Shown: one piece after another, positions 40,171 through 52,910 of the stretch | Numbering within the stretch: the stretch's first letter is position 1 | How the letters are laid out: the number at the start of each line of letters is the position of its first letter | Source: Harmothoe impar | Taxonomy: Eukaryota; Annelida; Polychaeta; Phyllodocida; Polynoidae | Length of the DNA stretch: 64,000 nucleotides | Direction of reading: 5' to 3' | Assembly (NCBI GenBank): GCA_947462335.1 | Contig: OX381721.1 | Coordinates: 35,700,303 to 35,764,302 of the forward strand | The notes under the pieces: generated by a model | Databases searched by the model: none | Told to the model about the DNA's origin: nothing | The model's input: the letters and a program-made list of their open reading frames with translations, nothing else | Program-made: the position numbers and the translations under genes

Positions 40171-40348
40171 AGGTGAGTTCGGTATCAGGTTTTTATTGAC
40201 CGGATCTACCAGCCTGCCTACTCCCCCAGGCCACCTCTCACAAAGACCCAGCTTCAGTAAAACTTAGCTGGGTGCTTGTGAGTGGTGGCCTGAGGTAGTA
40301 GGCAGGCTGGTAGATCCGGTCAATAAAAACCTGATACCGAACTCACCT
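40171..40348. repeat. Long hairpin (~178 bp)
   Basis: Arms of about 80 bp starting AGGTGAGTTCGGTATCAGG and ending in its reverse complement, with a loop around 40258. Confidence 0.85.
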
Positions 40349-40439
40349 ACTGTGTCTGCTGATACACAGGTTACCTCTCTGTTATGCATACCTTACCTGC
40401 CCGTCTACCAACCCCAGGGACGCATAATGATAACTGCAA

Positions 40440-41180
40440 ATGGAGGCTCAATCAGCCTACCAAGTGTTACCCTCTAAGGTCACCTCAATCAGCCTACCCA
40501 GTGTTATACCTCTAAGGACACCTCAATCAGCCTACCAAGTGTTAACTCTAAGGACACCTCAATCAGCCTACCCAGTGTTAACTCTAAGGACACCTCAATC
40601 AGCCTACCCAGTGTTAACTCTAAGGACACCTCAATCAGCCTACCCAGTGTTAACTCTAAGGACACCTCAATCAGCCTACCCAGTGTTAACTCTAAGGACA
40701 CCTCAATCAGCCTACCCAGTGTTAACTCTAAGGACACCTCAATCAGCCTACCCAGTGTTAACTCTAAGGACACCTCAATCAGCCTACCCAGTGTTAACTC
40801 TAAGGACACCTCAATCAGCCTACCCAGTGTTAACTCTAAGGACACCTCAATCAGCCTACCCAGTGTTAACTCTAAGGACACCTCAATCAGCCTACCCAGT
40901 GTTACCCTCTAAGGCCACCTCAATCAGCCTAGCCAGTGTTTCCCTCTAAGGTCACCTCAATCAGCCTACCCAGTGTTACCCTCTAAGGCCACCTCAATCA
41001 GCCTACCAGGTGTTAGCCTCTAAGGACACCTCAATCAGCCTAGCCAGTGTTTCCCTCTAAGGTCACCTCAATCAGCCTACCCAGTGTTACCCTCTATGGC
41101 CACCTCAATCAGCCTACCCAGTGTTACTCTCTAAGGTCACCTCAATCAGCCTACCCAGTGTTACCTTCTAAGGCCACCTC
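40440..41180. repeat. 36-bp minisatellite (~20 copies)
   Basis: Unit CTCTAAGGACACCTCAATCA plus GCCTACCCAGTGTTAA; the middle copies are identical and the edges diverge. Open frames across it follow from the 36-bp period. Confidence 0.95.
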
Positions 41181-41189
41181 AAGGCTCAT

Positions 41190-41375
41190 GGCTTCATCCC
41201 CATGTGCCGTCATCATGCGCTGATGCAGTACCGGCGAGTTGCTCACTAATGTTGTGTATACCTAGTGTATGTATCATGTCAATACGCGGGGTCGGCCTGG
41301 CGAGTTACTCGCCAGGCTACAGCCACCAATCATGATGAACCTGGATATACTGCATTAAAGCACTATGCGGCCTGT
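41190..41375. repeat. Family A element
   Basis: GGCGAGTTACTCGCCAGG core, CATCATGCGCTGATGCAG and terminal CACTATGCGGCC. Confidence 0.6.
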
Positions 41376-41755
41376 AAACACTAAGCTGGTTGATATCTGT
41401 CGGGGTGTTGACCCCGCCCTGACCTGGCCCCGTGCCAACACACCTGGCCGTGTTCGACATACATGTAATAACCACAGTCAACTGGGGCTTTATAATACAG
41501 TCACAGTTCTAAGTGTTTATACTCATCACATCTCATCATTTCTGTTGATTTATTCACATTTCTCATAATATAATTGTTTCATGAAGTGCAAATATAAATG
41601 CTGTAATAGAATTGAAGTGTATGGTACGATCATAGAACTTCACTATGACACTGGTTGATTCGTGGCTGAACACATGTATTTTGTGAACTTGTTAACCAGG
41701 ACGAAATAAAAACGTATTTAAAAAAAGTGTATATCCTGAACCACTGTGATATCTA
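41376..41755. other. No gene seen
   Basis: AT-rich; no signature recognised. Confidence 0.4.
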
Positions 41756-42985
41756 GGTGACTGATATAACACTCTGACGCATACGGGGGGCAGCTTGTAT
41801 AACGCCCTGACACATACTGGGGGCAGCTTGTATAGCGCCCTGACACATACTGGGGGCAGCTTGTATAACGCTCTGACACATACTGGGAGCAGCTTGTATA
41901 ATGCTCTGACACATACAGGGGGCAGCTTGTATAGCGCCCTGACACATACTGGGGGCAGCTTGTATAATGCTGACACATACTGGAGGCAGCTTGTATAACG
42001 CTCTGACACATACAGGGGGCAGCTTGTATAGCGCCCTGACACATACTGGGGGCAGCTTGTATAACGCTGACACATACTGGAGGCAGCTTGTATAACGCTC
42101 TGACACATACTGGGAGCAGCTTGTATAACGCTCTGACACATACTGGGAGCAGCTTGTATAACGCTCTGACACATACTGGGAGCAGCTTGTACAACGCTCT
42201 GACACATACTGGGGGCAGCTTGTATAACACTCTGATACATACTGGGGACAGCTTGTATAACGCTCTGACACATACTGGGGGCAGCTTGTATAACGCTCTG
42301 ACACATACAGCTTGTATAACGCTCTGACACATACTGGGGCAGCTTGTATAACGCTCATGTAACACATACTTGGGGCAGCTTGTATAGCGCTCTGACACAT
42401 ACTGGAGGCAGCTTGTATAGCGCTCTGACACATACAGGGGGCAGCTTGTATAACGCTCTGACACATACTGGGGGCAGCTTGTATAGCGCTCTGACACATA
42501 CTGGGGGCAGCTTGTATAGCGCTCTGACACATACTGGGGGCAGCTTGTATAACGCTCTGACACATACAGCTTGTATAGCGCTCTGACACATACTGGGGGC
42601 AGCTTGTATAGCGCCCTGACACATACTGGGGGCAGCTTGTATGACACTCTGACACATACTGGGGGCAGCTTGTACAACGCTCTGACACAAACTGGGGGCA
42701 GCTTGTATAACGCCCTGACACATACTGGGGGCAGCTTTTATAGCGCTCTGACACATACTGGGGGCAGCTTATATAGCGCTCTGACACATACAGCTTGTAT
42801 AACGCCCTGACACATACTGGGGGCAGCTTGTATAACGCTCTGACACATACTGGGGGCAGCTTGTATAACGCTCTGACACATACTGGGGGCAGCTTATATA
42901 GCGCTCTGACACATACAGCTTGTATAACGCTCTGACACATACTGGGGGCAGCTTGTATAATGCTCTGACACATACTGGGACTAGC
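41756..42985. repeat. 33-bp minisatellite (~37 copies)
   Basis: Unit TATAACGCTCTGACACATAC plus TGGGGGCAGCTTG, with some units truncated to ACATACAGCTTG. All frames on both strands stay open for long stretches because the unit is a multiple of three without stops. Confidence 0.97.
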
Positions 42986-43099
42986 CTATTTAGGAGATGT
43001 GCCAACGGCTAGTGTGTTTGATACTGAAATCAGTGTAACCCGAGTGATGCCTCCTCTGTGTTTGTTATTTGACCATTCCAAGCCGTGTTGTATGAATTA

Positions 43100-43600
43100 A
43101 TTTAGCCTTTGAATAGAGCCGCATAATGCTTTCATGCAATATCCTCTTTGTCGTCACCATGCCAGTGATGCATTAGCGCATCATGCCGACCCTTTCTCCC
43201 ATATGGTGATACATTGATGGATGAATGCATTCCTGACGCATTACTCGCCAGCGCTGCATTCATGCATCATGACAATAGGTATAGCACAGTAAAGCATTGT
43301 GCGGCCCTTAAAGGGGTCATGTGTGTCCGCCATGTGGAAGGGCTGTGTACAAAGGTAGAAAGTTGACTCTAAGTGTTAACACTTAAAGTGTGTAAATGTG
43401 GACTTTGCCCTCTAAGGTCCGCAAGCTGCTTTAATAGGATATTGCTTTGTTGTTTGGCAGATGAATGCAGCCCTGGCGAGTCACTCGCCAAGGCTGCATT
43501 CATGCATCATGCCGAATCTGCAGGCTTGAGACACATCCAAATAGTCGGCATGGTGCAACATACGGTGATGGCGAGTAACTCGCCGGCGATGAGTTAACAT
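43100..43600. repeat. Two adjacent family A elements
   Basis: One at 43100-43320, one at 43405-43600. The second has a clean stem: GATGAATGCAGCCCTGGCGA, loop, then TCGCCAAGGCTGCATTCATG. Confidence 0.75.
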
Positions 43601-44140
43601 TTGAAGACAAAATGCTCTCCATAAAGGGTTTATCACCTGATCCTAGACCAATAGCACCCTTGGGTTGCCTTTTAATTCTAACAAGCAGGGACCTGCCACA
43701 CTCAAATATTGTCTGTCAAGGCGGAATTAGCGGCACATCTAGACGGGATAAACTCTAGGGGTTGTGTACACTCCATATTAACTGGGTATTCTCTAGAAGC
43801 TGACGTAATGGGTTTTCTGCTGCACTGGTCTGGTATGGGGCATGGTTCTCAGGGTCACGTGCCACAGATGGGTAAGGCCAAATAACAGACCCTCTACGAT
43901 ACCTATGAATTGAACAAAAATAAAGTGTAAAAATGGGAAGATTTTTTCAAAAATTGTGTAAACCTGAAATTGACCCCAAAAAAGTGTAAAAGACCTTCAG
44001 ACACGCACCTTGGCAGCAGAGCCTCACAATGGTAGCCGGGGTCAGGGGTCAGCTCATTACGGTACAAGGTCAAGGTCAACACGAGCGGTAAATGCCATAA
44101 TTACTACATTTTGTATAACGTGTATAACACCCACTACAGG
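43601..44140. other. No gene seen
   Basis: Unique-looking sequence without coding signature. Confidence 0.4.
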
Positions 44141-44300
44141 GGGGGCCTTTAAGGGCCGCACAGTGCTTTACTATGCTAGACCCTTTGACGTCATGATACA
44201 TGCATGCAGCCCTGGTGAGTCTTCGGGAGTGTATCAACTCTTTATGTTCGGCATGATGCATGAACGCAGTTACTCACCAGGGTTGCAATCATTCATTATT
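44141..44300. repeat. Family A element
   Basis: CCTTTAAGGGCCGCACAGTG, GCAGCCCTGGTGAG and a partly inverted partner. Confidence 0.7.
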
Positions 44301-44840
44301 CACCCGTCAGTTAAGAGTGAGTTTTGTTTTATTTGCTTTAAAAGTCGGTTCAAAGTTAGTTAAAAATGAATTTACATATTTTGTTAGTTAATTTCCAGAT
44401 CCAGTCAGTTAAAATAGATACATTCAGCAAAATTTACAGAATGCATAATTCGATTCTTAGTTTAAAAAAAAGAAAATCTTGGTATGGCTATGTGCGAAAA
44501 GCAAGTTATCCGCAAAAACGTACTAGTGGTGTCAGTTAAAAAAAATTCTGTCAGTTTAAAGTCAGTTAAAAACTGTGACTTTATCTTTATTTCAAATACA
44601 GATATTTCTCAAACAAACGGGGCTGGTATTAGTAGCTAAACACACAAGAATTCAGCACTATGATAAGATTGAATTATATCAAAGTGAAAATCATAGATCA
44701 ATAGTGCATTCCGCCATTTCAATATCCCATGTCCATATATCATGTGATTAGGTAGAATCTTCTAATTGGAATATTTCTAATGTGACAGACACGATATTGA
44801 AACGTGATACATGTAGAAGAGATCTTATCAGGCAAAAGTA
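44301..44840. other. AT-rich, scattered GTCAGTTAAAA motifs
   Basis: Several loose copies of GTCAGTTAAAA and AGTTAGTTAAAA (44300-44580). No gene. Confidence 0.45.
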
Positions 44841-44841
44841 A

Positions 44842-45195
44842 TTTAACCCTTTAAGGGCCGCATAATGCTTTAATGCACTATTCCCTTTGTTGCAACAATG
44901 TTGCAAGGCTGCATTCATGCATCATGCCAGCCATACACAATTGATACATTCTCAAAGGCTCGAGTTAAAACACTCTGCTATTGTTGAAGGGTTACCACCT
45001 TTAACCCTTTAAGGACGGATGTCGCTAAACGATGAATTTGTCGTCATGATGCGTGAATGCAGCCCCGCAGGGGCATCATGCCGACCCTTCAGGGGTGTCT
45101 GAAACCCGTAAGGTGGGCATGATGCTTGAATGCAGCACTGGCGAGTTACCTGCCAGGGCTGCATTAAGGTATCATGCCGTCCTTAAAGGGTTAAT
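44842..45195. repeat. Two family A elements, second near-complete
   Basis: 45001-45193 is a model copy: TTAACCCTTTAAGGACGG at the left, CCGTCCTTAAAGGGTTAA at the right, two inner hairpin modules, total about 193 bp. Confidence 0.8.
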
Positions 45196-45670
45196 GACCC
45201 CCCCCCCCCCCCACTACCCGTCCATCATTAGCGGCAGATAACGCTGTGGGCGCCGCACCTGATGAATGGCCCCTCCCCACGCCACACGGAGCGGCCATTA
45301 GGGAACTGGCTGTTTGGTGGGGGGGGGGGGGGGGGGGCGTTAATACTGACATTTTTCAGGCCCTCTCCCTCTGTGATACTATGGTCGAATAAAAATATTA
45401 AACTACAATAAATTAAATTAGGCTGGCCCAATGTCTGTTTGAACTATCGTAAAGCACAGGCTATTTCACTGGAAAGTGGTCAATCTTTTCGCCCCCCCCC
45501 CCCCACCTCCATCTACCCCGATGTTACCTAGGAAGTAAATGGCCCGTCCACTATTAATACCGCTAGCCCCACTCTACTTAACATGATCCACTTCTGGAAA
45601 CCCACTTCAGTATATTTAAGTTCACCCATATCAGTGAAATCGATATCTAGATCAATACAAGCCGCAGCCC
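45196..45670. other. No gene; G- and C-runs
   Basis: Homopolymer runs at about 45199, 45320 and 45492; otherwise unremarkable. Confidence 0.4.
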
Positions 45671-46084
45671 CCTTTAACCCTTTAAGGGCCGCATAGTGCT
45701 TTAAAGCATTGGGTCCATTGTCATTATGATGCATGAATGCAGTATGAAACCCGCCAGGGCTGCATTCATGCATCATGCCGACCCATCAGGAGTGCATCAA
45801 GCCGGTAGAGTTGTCATGACGCGGCACTGGTGAGTTACTCGCCAGGTACAGCACGTTAAAGCACCATGCCGCCCCTAACCCTTTAAGGGCTAGATAATGC
45901 ATTAATGCATCAGGCCATGGTCGGCACAATGCATGATAACTCCCCAGTGCTGCATTCATGCATCATGCCGACCCTACGGGGTTGACACAATCCCGAAGGC
46001 TCAGCAAGTAACTCGCCTGTGCTGCATTGCTGCATCATGACAACAAATGCTATCTTTTGCCGACATCCACCCTTAAAGGGTTAA
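45671..46084. repeat. Two family A elements in tandem
   Basis: Both start with AACCCTTTAAGGGC (45676 and 45878). The second ends CCACCCTTAAAGGGTTAA at about 46083. Confidence 0.8.
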
Positions 46085-46847
46085 AGAGCTGAAGGCGTGG
46101 GGAGGGTACTTGGAAACATTGGAACATGGAAGCAGCATGTGGCCTTTACAGCTTGAAGACGTGGGGATGGGAGGAGGAGGGTACCTGGAGGGGGGGGGGG
46201 GTACTGGGAGACGGTGGCTTTATTTGATTGTTGTCCGGTAATTAAAGGAGTGGGTGTTAGGGGGTGTAGAGAGGATAACATGTAACGTTATTCTGGTGTA
46301 ATGGGTTCTGCGTCAATTACTGATTAAACTGGACACTGGTACTGGCGGCCCCGTGAGGGCCCCAGACGGGTAAAATCCACAAGGCGACAAGACCCGGTTT
46401 TAGCCTATATATGGACAAGGGACAGGGAGTGCAGGGGTTGGCGAGAAGGAACACAACTATTTCTTAAGATCGACAAGGGACAAGATCAATATATTAAATT
46501 CGGCAAGGGACATCAGCATTTCTTATATTCAACAAGTGGCACAAGTCCCCCGTTCTGGGGCCCTACATCGGGTGGGAGGTGATGTGAAGGAACTTTAGGT
46601 TTAGTTGTCCCACCATTCTGCCACTTTGCATCCTGAAACTGGATATTTGGCGTGCTGATATTTCTGGATACAGCATGCATATTCGTCATATTCCTTCCAC
46701 ATGAAGAGTTTACTTAAATGTAACTTTATGTAATTGCAACTTACTGGCACTGCATTCGGGAATGTATCTACAGCATGATGCATGAATGAAGCCCTGACGA
46801 GTTGCTAGCACAGTGGGGTACTGTGCTGCCCAGAGAGGGTTCGTATC
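46085..46847. other. No gene seen
   Basis: G-run at 46190; repeated GGCAAGGGACA-like words near 46440-46520; a family A scrap near 46770. Confidence 0.4.
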
Positions 46848-47222
46848 CAGTCTTTGCGAAAACATGAAGGACAGTGGCAATGTCCTTCGTAAATGCCACA
46901 GGTCCAGCAGATTGAAAAGTGTAGCAGGACCAAATTTCCAGTCACATGTTGGGCTTTTCTGAACTAGAAGAATTCACTAGGGCTTCCAAAGCTAAGATAG
47001 GTATGTCATTATACTGTGTAAAACTATATATCTGTCCTGATTTGGCCATAAATCCTGACAAAAAAAAAAAATTTTAATGGACAAAACACTTTTATACTTG
47101 AAATGCAGAAATCATCAGATATATGTGGCTATCCGGTCCTCCAAAAATGTAGCCAGTCCTTGAACATTGAAAATTTGCAGGACCGAATGTCCTGTGGGAT
47201 GAAAAAGTTTTTGCAAAGACTG
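46848..47222. repeat. MITE, CAGTCTTTGCGAAAAC family (H), copy 1
   Basis: Inverted ends CAGTCTTTGCGAAAACATG and GTTTTTGCAAAGACTG, with internal AGGACAGTGGCAATG and GGACCGAATGTCCTG. About 375 bp; sister at 52911-53253. Confidence 0.85.
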
Positions 47223-47767
47223 TACCGTATCACTGTCTATATGTGGTTAATGATAGTGTTTCGCCAACAATATCATTATGGGATGTCTCAATACTAAAAT
47301 GTTTTTTAAATGTCAATATCTGCTCTCCATTTCTACTCGAAATGTCATACAGACATTCTCCAGTAAAAAAATAGAAACGGAACAGAATGCTTGAGTCTGG
47401 TGACTTTATACAACAAATTCCTCGTATCACGTTGTCAATGCTTGATACAAGTGTTAATATCAAGTGTCAATGATGGGAAAGCTGAAACTAAAACTTGTCT
47501 GGATCACCTTCCATTTCTATGTTGCATCATATATATACAATGCTACTACTATTTTTCCTCCGCTTCATTACAGTATGGCCCTTTTTCTTAATGACGCATG
47601 AATGCAGTCATGGCAGGTACCCCACCAGTGCTGCATTTATGTAATGGGGGGGGGGGGGGATTTGACACCGGCGGCAGTGAAAATTACACCGGCGGCCCGC
47701 CAGTGTCATTGCAGTGTGAGGCAGTAGCCTGTATTGATATGGCCTGGAATGGCCAGTGCTCTGTACA
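47223..47767. other. No gene seen
   Basis: AT-rich, then a family A scrap near 47590-47640 and a G-run at 47646. Confidence 0.4.
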
Positions 47768-47878
47768 TAGTAGTTATAGGACGTGTACCAATCTGTACGC
47801 GAAATACAGTGAAGGAGCCTTATGAGCTCCTTCACTGAATACCCCTACAGATTGGTACTAGTCCCATAACTACTTTAT
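47768..47878. repeat. Hairpin element (~111 bp)
   Basis: Arms AGTAGTTATAGGACGTGTAC / inverted partner, meeting near AGGAGCCTTATGAGCTCC at 47823. The sequence just right of it (47876-47960) recurs, diverged, at 59190-59250. Confidence 0.75.
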
Positions 47879-48762
47879 GCCACTAGCTGTATACAGTATA
47901 CAACAGGTGTGAAATGCTTTGTTATCCGCGCCCGCTGTGATATAATTGATATAAACCAGGTTTAAGTCTGTGCATTGTGTACTCCTTAACCATATTACTT
48001 ATCATGTTGTTGTTATCTTTGCAGGTATGTGCCATTATCTACATCTAGTGCCCCCAGGTGATGTCAAGTAGGTATACACTTATATATCTGGGTCTGATAT
48101 CTTAAAGTGTCCATCAGTCCAGAAATAGTAGAAGGAAAGGTATTCAAAAGCCCTTTAAAGGCCGCGTAGTGCTTTAATGTGCTACGCCCGTTGTCGCCAT
48201 GATGCATGCATTTAAAGTTAAAGGGTTAAATTCAAATCCTTTCTACCAGCGTCTATGAGGGGCATTCTCAGTGGAATATTGACATCCTGCAAACTGCATT
48301 TGACTTTAATACTGCCTCTAATACTGGTGCTGTTTTCCATATTACTGCTGTAGACTATTGACTGTACAGAAGTTAACATACCCCAGCCCCCCCCCCTCTG
48401 ACCCGGCTATACATAGAGGGGTCCCAGAGGGGGCTGTACCGTCGTAATATGATGACGCCGGGGGGGGGGGGGCACTGGCACTTTGAAGGTACTGTAAATT
48501 CGTACTAACCGCGCCCCTAACTTTGGCACACTACCGGTGTCCTATAAGCCTCAGGGCATTGTGACCGCGTGGCAATATGAGTATACACTGACCAATTACA
48601 GCCCAGCTGTCTTCCAACAGCCCCTTTTCAGAGTCATTTAGTCAGTGACAGCCCCATTTTTCATATGGTATCTTACAGAGACTCACAGCCACAGCTCCCG
48701 GGCCTGTTTTGCAAACCCAAATGCCTGCCTCAGAGACTGGGTGCCAGACTGGATGCGGAGTC
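47879..48762. other. No gene; family A scrap
   Basis: A short family A piece at 48150-48235 and a G-run near 48460. No coding signature. Confidence 0.4.
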
Positions 48763-49016
48763 TAAAGGCGGTGATCCACTGCCGCAAATTTGCTGCGATT
48801 TTGCTGCGACTTGCACTGGTGCGTGTAAACACGTAGAGAACGTTCTATCAGTGGATCTGCTTCTGCGACTCCCTAAGACAAGGTAGTCGCGAGGGGCATG
48901 CGACCTGTGAGTAAATTCGTAGAAATCTAAAAGTTTTGATTTCTGCGAGTAGACTCGCAAGGTTCTCTTGTACGGGTGTAGTCGCAGCAAATTCGCGGCA
49001 GTGGATCACCGCCTTA
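48763..49016. repeat. ~250-bp MITE, AAGGCGGTGATCCACTGC ends
   Basis: Inverted ends of about 32 bp: AAGGCGGTGATCCACTGCCG at the left, CGGCAGTGGATCACCGCCTT at the right; repeated GCTGCGA words inside. Confidence 0.85.
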
Positions 49017-49184
49017 ATACGAGGGTTGAGTAACCCCCTCCCAGGTGTCCCCCCTAACCCCCTGTCTGGGGGACACCTAACACCACATCAGTGCCTGCAG
49101 CAGACAGGTACAACAAGTGCCACATACAGGGTGTAGTTAGAGTCTGCCTCCCTATCACAACATAACATTGCCATGCAGAGTTTG

Positions 49185-49915
49185 GGGATGAGCTGCAGTT
49201 TAAACATGAGCTGCTCAGTTTAAACATGAGCTGCTCAGTTTAAACACAAGTCCCTCAGTTTAAACACAAGCTGACCATTATAAACACACATCCCTGAGTT
49301 TAAACACGAGCAGCTCAATTTAAACACAAGCACCTCAGTTTAAACACAAGCTGGTCATTATAAACACAAGGCCCTGAGTTTGAACACGAGCAGCTCAATT
49401 TAAACAGGCTCACTTTAAACATGAGTTGCTCAGTTTAAACACGAGCACACGAGCAGCTGCTCAGTTTAAACAGGTTTAAACACAATCTTGTCAGTTTCAA
49501 TGTCAGTTGCTCAGTTTTAACATGACCAGCTCAGTTTCAGCACGAGCTGCTCCCTTTAAACACAATCTTGTCAGTTTCAATGTAAGCTACTTGACTATTT
49601 TCATCATGAGATGCTCAGTTTAAACATGAACTGCTCAGTTTAAACAGGAACTGCTCAGTTCAAACACAAGATGCTCAGCTTAAACATGAGCCGCTCAGTT
49701 TAAATGTGAGTTGCTCAGTTTAAACATGAGCCACTCAATTTACACAGAAGCTGCTTAGTTTAAACACGCTGAGCTTAAACATGAGACACTCGGTTTTAAA
49801 TGCCAGTTGCTCAGTTTAAACACAAATCTCTCAGTTTAAACATGAGCTGCTCAGTTTAAACATGAGTTGCTCAGTTTAAATGCGAGCTGCTGAGTTTAAA
49901 CACAAACTGCTCATT
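49185..49915. repeat. ~20-bp degenerate minisatellite
   Basis: About 35 copies of CTCAGTTTAAACAYGAGCTG-type units, with the PmeI-like word GTTTAAAC in most. More diverged than the other arrays. Confidence 0.9.
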
Positions 49916-50084
49916 ATAAGCTGCAGGCAGGCAGTAACTCATTAGGCAGATAGCGGTTGTGGCAGCAGCAGCAGCAATTGGCTGCAGATATCGGTAATTA
50001 CCTCCAACAACCAGCCCCAGCCTCCCTGTCTCAAGTGTGTCCTGATTCTCATCAACTCTCCATATCAGAAAGTGAGATGTACTG

Positions 50085-50745
50085 AGTAATTAATGTCACA
50101 TCTGGGGTCCTGTACCATTGTCAATAAGTACCTCAGTGGGAATGTCACAAGTACCTCAGTGGTAATGTCACATCTGGGGTCCTGTACATTGTCAATAAGT
50201 ACCTGAGTGGGAATGTCACATCTGGGGTCCTGTACCATTGTCCATTAGCACCTCAGTGGGAATGTCACATCTGGGGTCCTGTACCATTGTCAATAAGTAC
50301 CTCAGTGGGAATGTCACATCTGGGGTCCTGTACTTTGTCAATAAGTACCTGAGTGGGAATGTCACAGGGTCCTGTACATTGTCAATAAGTACCTCAGTGG
50401 GAATGTCACATCTGGGGTCCTGTACCATTGTCCATTAGCACCTCAGTGGGAATGTCACATCTGGGGTCCTGTACCATTGTCAATAAGTACCTCAGTGGGA
50501 ATGTCACATCTGGGGTCCTGTACTTTGTCAATAAGTACCTGAGTGGGAATGTCACAGGGTCCTGTACATTGTCAATAAGTACCTCAGTGGGAATGTCACA
50601 TCTGGGGCCCTGTACCATTGTCAATAAGCACCTCAGTGGGAATGTCACATCTGGGGCCCTGTACATTGTCAATAAGTACCTCAGTGGGAATGTCACATCC
50701 GGGGCCCTGTACATTGTCAATAAGTACCTCAGTGGGAATGTCACA
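50085..50745. repeat. ~49-bp minisatellite with higher-order block
   Basis: Unit includes ATTGTCAATAAGTACCTCAG and TGGGAATGTCACATCTGGGG. A four-unit block of about 190 bp (50222-50408) is repeated at 50412-50598 with its same internal deletions. Confidence 0.93.
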
Positions 50746-51319
50746 CTCTCTTCACATCTGTTGTAGGCAGGACCACAGGATTTGACGATCCTTCATACTG
50801 GGAAGTTGTGATCCTCCAAAATGGTTGTATGCTAGTTGCTTAGATATATTTTTCTTCGTTGTAAACTTCAGAGAATACCCCGTCCTCCAACGTATTTTTC
50901 TGAAAATAAATAAGTGTGTTTAGCGCTCACTGAACCCCCCCCCCCAAAAAAATCTATAGGGAGATAGTTTCATTCTCCTAATGACCCCAACACTTTCATC
51001 AATTAGAAGCCTCTTTGGTGGCTTTGCCAAATCCTGCAGTATTGACTGAAGGCTAAAGCAGCAAGGGAGGCCACCAGGGGGTGTGGGGGTGGAGGTACAC
51101 CGTGTGGCCACCAGGGGGTGTGTGCGGCCACCACCAGGGGAGCCGTAATGTGATTACGGCCCCCCCGCCCCCCAGCACGGGGCTGATTGAACACCTTGCT
51201 GGTATCTGGGCACACGCTGGGCTCTCCCAGGTAGCGCTGCCAGCTTGTGCTGCTGACTTCTAGTCGTGCTTAATGGGACGGGAATGGCTTTACCTGCCAG
51301 ATCAACTGTACACAGTGCT

Positions 51320-52108
51320 ACAGTGACCTTGTGAGGCCCGTCAGTGACCTTGTGAGGCCTGTCAGTGACCTTGTGAGGCCTGTCAGTGACCTTGTGAGGC
51401 CTGTCAGTGACCTTGTGAGGCCTGTCAGTGACCTTGTGAGGCCTGTCAGTGACCTTGTGAGGCCTGTCAGTGACCTTGTGTGTTCTGTCAGTGACTTTGT
51501 GTGTTCTGTCAGTGACCTTGTGTGGTGTGGCAGTGACTTTGTGTGGCCTGTCAGTGACCTTGTGTGACCTGTCAGTGACCTTGTGTGGCCTGTCAGTGAC
51601 CTTGTGAGGCCTATAAGTGACCTTGTGAGGCCTATCAGTGACCTTGTGAGGCCTATCAGTGACCTTGTGTGGCCTGTCAGTGACCTTGTGTGGCCTGTCA
51701 GTGACCTTGTGAGGCCTGTCAGTGACCTTGTGAGGCCTGTCAGTGACCTTGTGTGGCCTGTCAGTGACCTTGTGTGGCCTGTCAGTGACCTTGTGAGGCC
51801 TGTCAGTGACCTTGTGAGGCCTGTCAGTGACCTTGTGAGGCCTGTCAGTGACCTTGTGAGGCCTGTCAGTGACCTTGTGAGGCCTGTCAGTGACCTTGTG
51901 AGGCCTGTCAGTGACCTTGTGAGGCCTGTCAGTGACCTTGTGAGGCCTGTCAGTGACCTTGTGAGGCCTGTCAGTGACCTTGTGAGGCCTGTCAGTGACC
52001 TTGTGAGGCCTGTCAGTGACCTTGTGTGGCCTGTCAGTGACCTTGTGTGGCCTGTTAGTGACCTTGTGTGGCCTGTCAGTGACCTTGTGAGGCCTGTCAG
52101 TGGCGTTG
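51320..52108. repeat. 21-bp minisatellite (~37 copies)
   Basis: Unit CAGTGACCTTGTGAGGCCTGT with GAGG/GTGG variants. Reads as seven-residue repeats on both strands; not a gene. Confidence 0.97.
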
Positions 52109-52117
52109 TGTGTTAAA

Positions 52118-52206
52118 CCCGCAGGTCTCGGTACCCCTCCACCGACAGTCAGGGCGCAGTCAGGACAGGTACTCAACCCTATTTATAGGAGAGCTTGGGC
52201 TTTAAG
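52118..52206. repeat. Dispersed ~85-bp segment at minisatellite edge
   Basis: GGTACCCCTCCACCGACAG ... GTCAGGACAGGTACTCA ... TATAGGAGAGC also occurs at 22880-22962 inside another minisatellite. Confidence 0.75.
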
Positions 52207-52474
52207 CATAAACTTACTAATCACATTTCTGAAATACTAATAATTGTAGAATTACTTTAACATGTGCATGTACATATGTAGTTGGCTTTTTATAAAAGAG
52301 AAAAAGAGAACAGTGTCCTATAAATGTATGAGGTTTTAATTATATGCTGCGGGTACGTCTAAATTGTTGTACATCACAGCATTTCCTCGTCATGCTCAGA
52401 GGCATTCATGTAATGAGGACCAACACTGTAAGTATGTGTCAAAAATAAACACTAATGTCAATATTAATCCTAAA

Positions 52475-52722
52475 ACTTACCCTTTAAGGGCAGCGTGATG
52501 CCTCAAGGCTTCATTAGCCGTCGTGATGCATCAATGCAGCGCTGGTAACGCGTAGTGCTGTATTCGTACATCAGGGTTTATCAAACCTCATACAGTCGGT
52601 ATGATGCATGAATGCAGCCCTGATGAATTACCTGCCATGGCTGCATTCATGCATTATGCTGACCCTAGGCTATAGTCATTAGTGCATTAAAGCACTGTGC
52701 GGCCCATACAGGGTTAATAGGC
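52475..52722. repeat. Family A element
   Basis: CCTTTAAGGGCAGCGTGATG left, GCACTGTGCGGCC near the right, with two hairpin modules. Confidence 0.7.
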
Positions 52723-52910
52723 TCCCCCCTCCTTATGCTGCATTAACAGGTAGATCCCTGCACTTAATCTGCCGGCCCAGCAGGGGGGGGGGGGCAGGGG
52801 GGCGGGGTTTAGGGCTGTTTTTGTAGTTAGTTCTATATATAGAGTTAATGTGTACATGATTAGAGTGTGTGTGTACATGCTATTACTGTGGTTGTGTTGG
52901 GAGTGGTATA

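Noticed and set aside
41692..42973. Several overlapping 200-400-codon Cys-rich frames
   Set aside because: The 33-bp unit has no stop in several frames; all frames open together is the mark of a repeat, not of coding.
51154..52176. 340-codon frame of seven-residue repeats
   Set aside because: Produced by the 21-bp minisatellite, open on both strands; the flanking parts are not protein-like.
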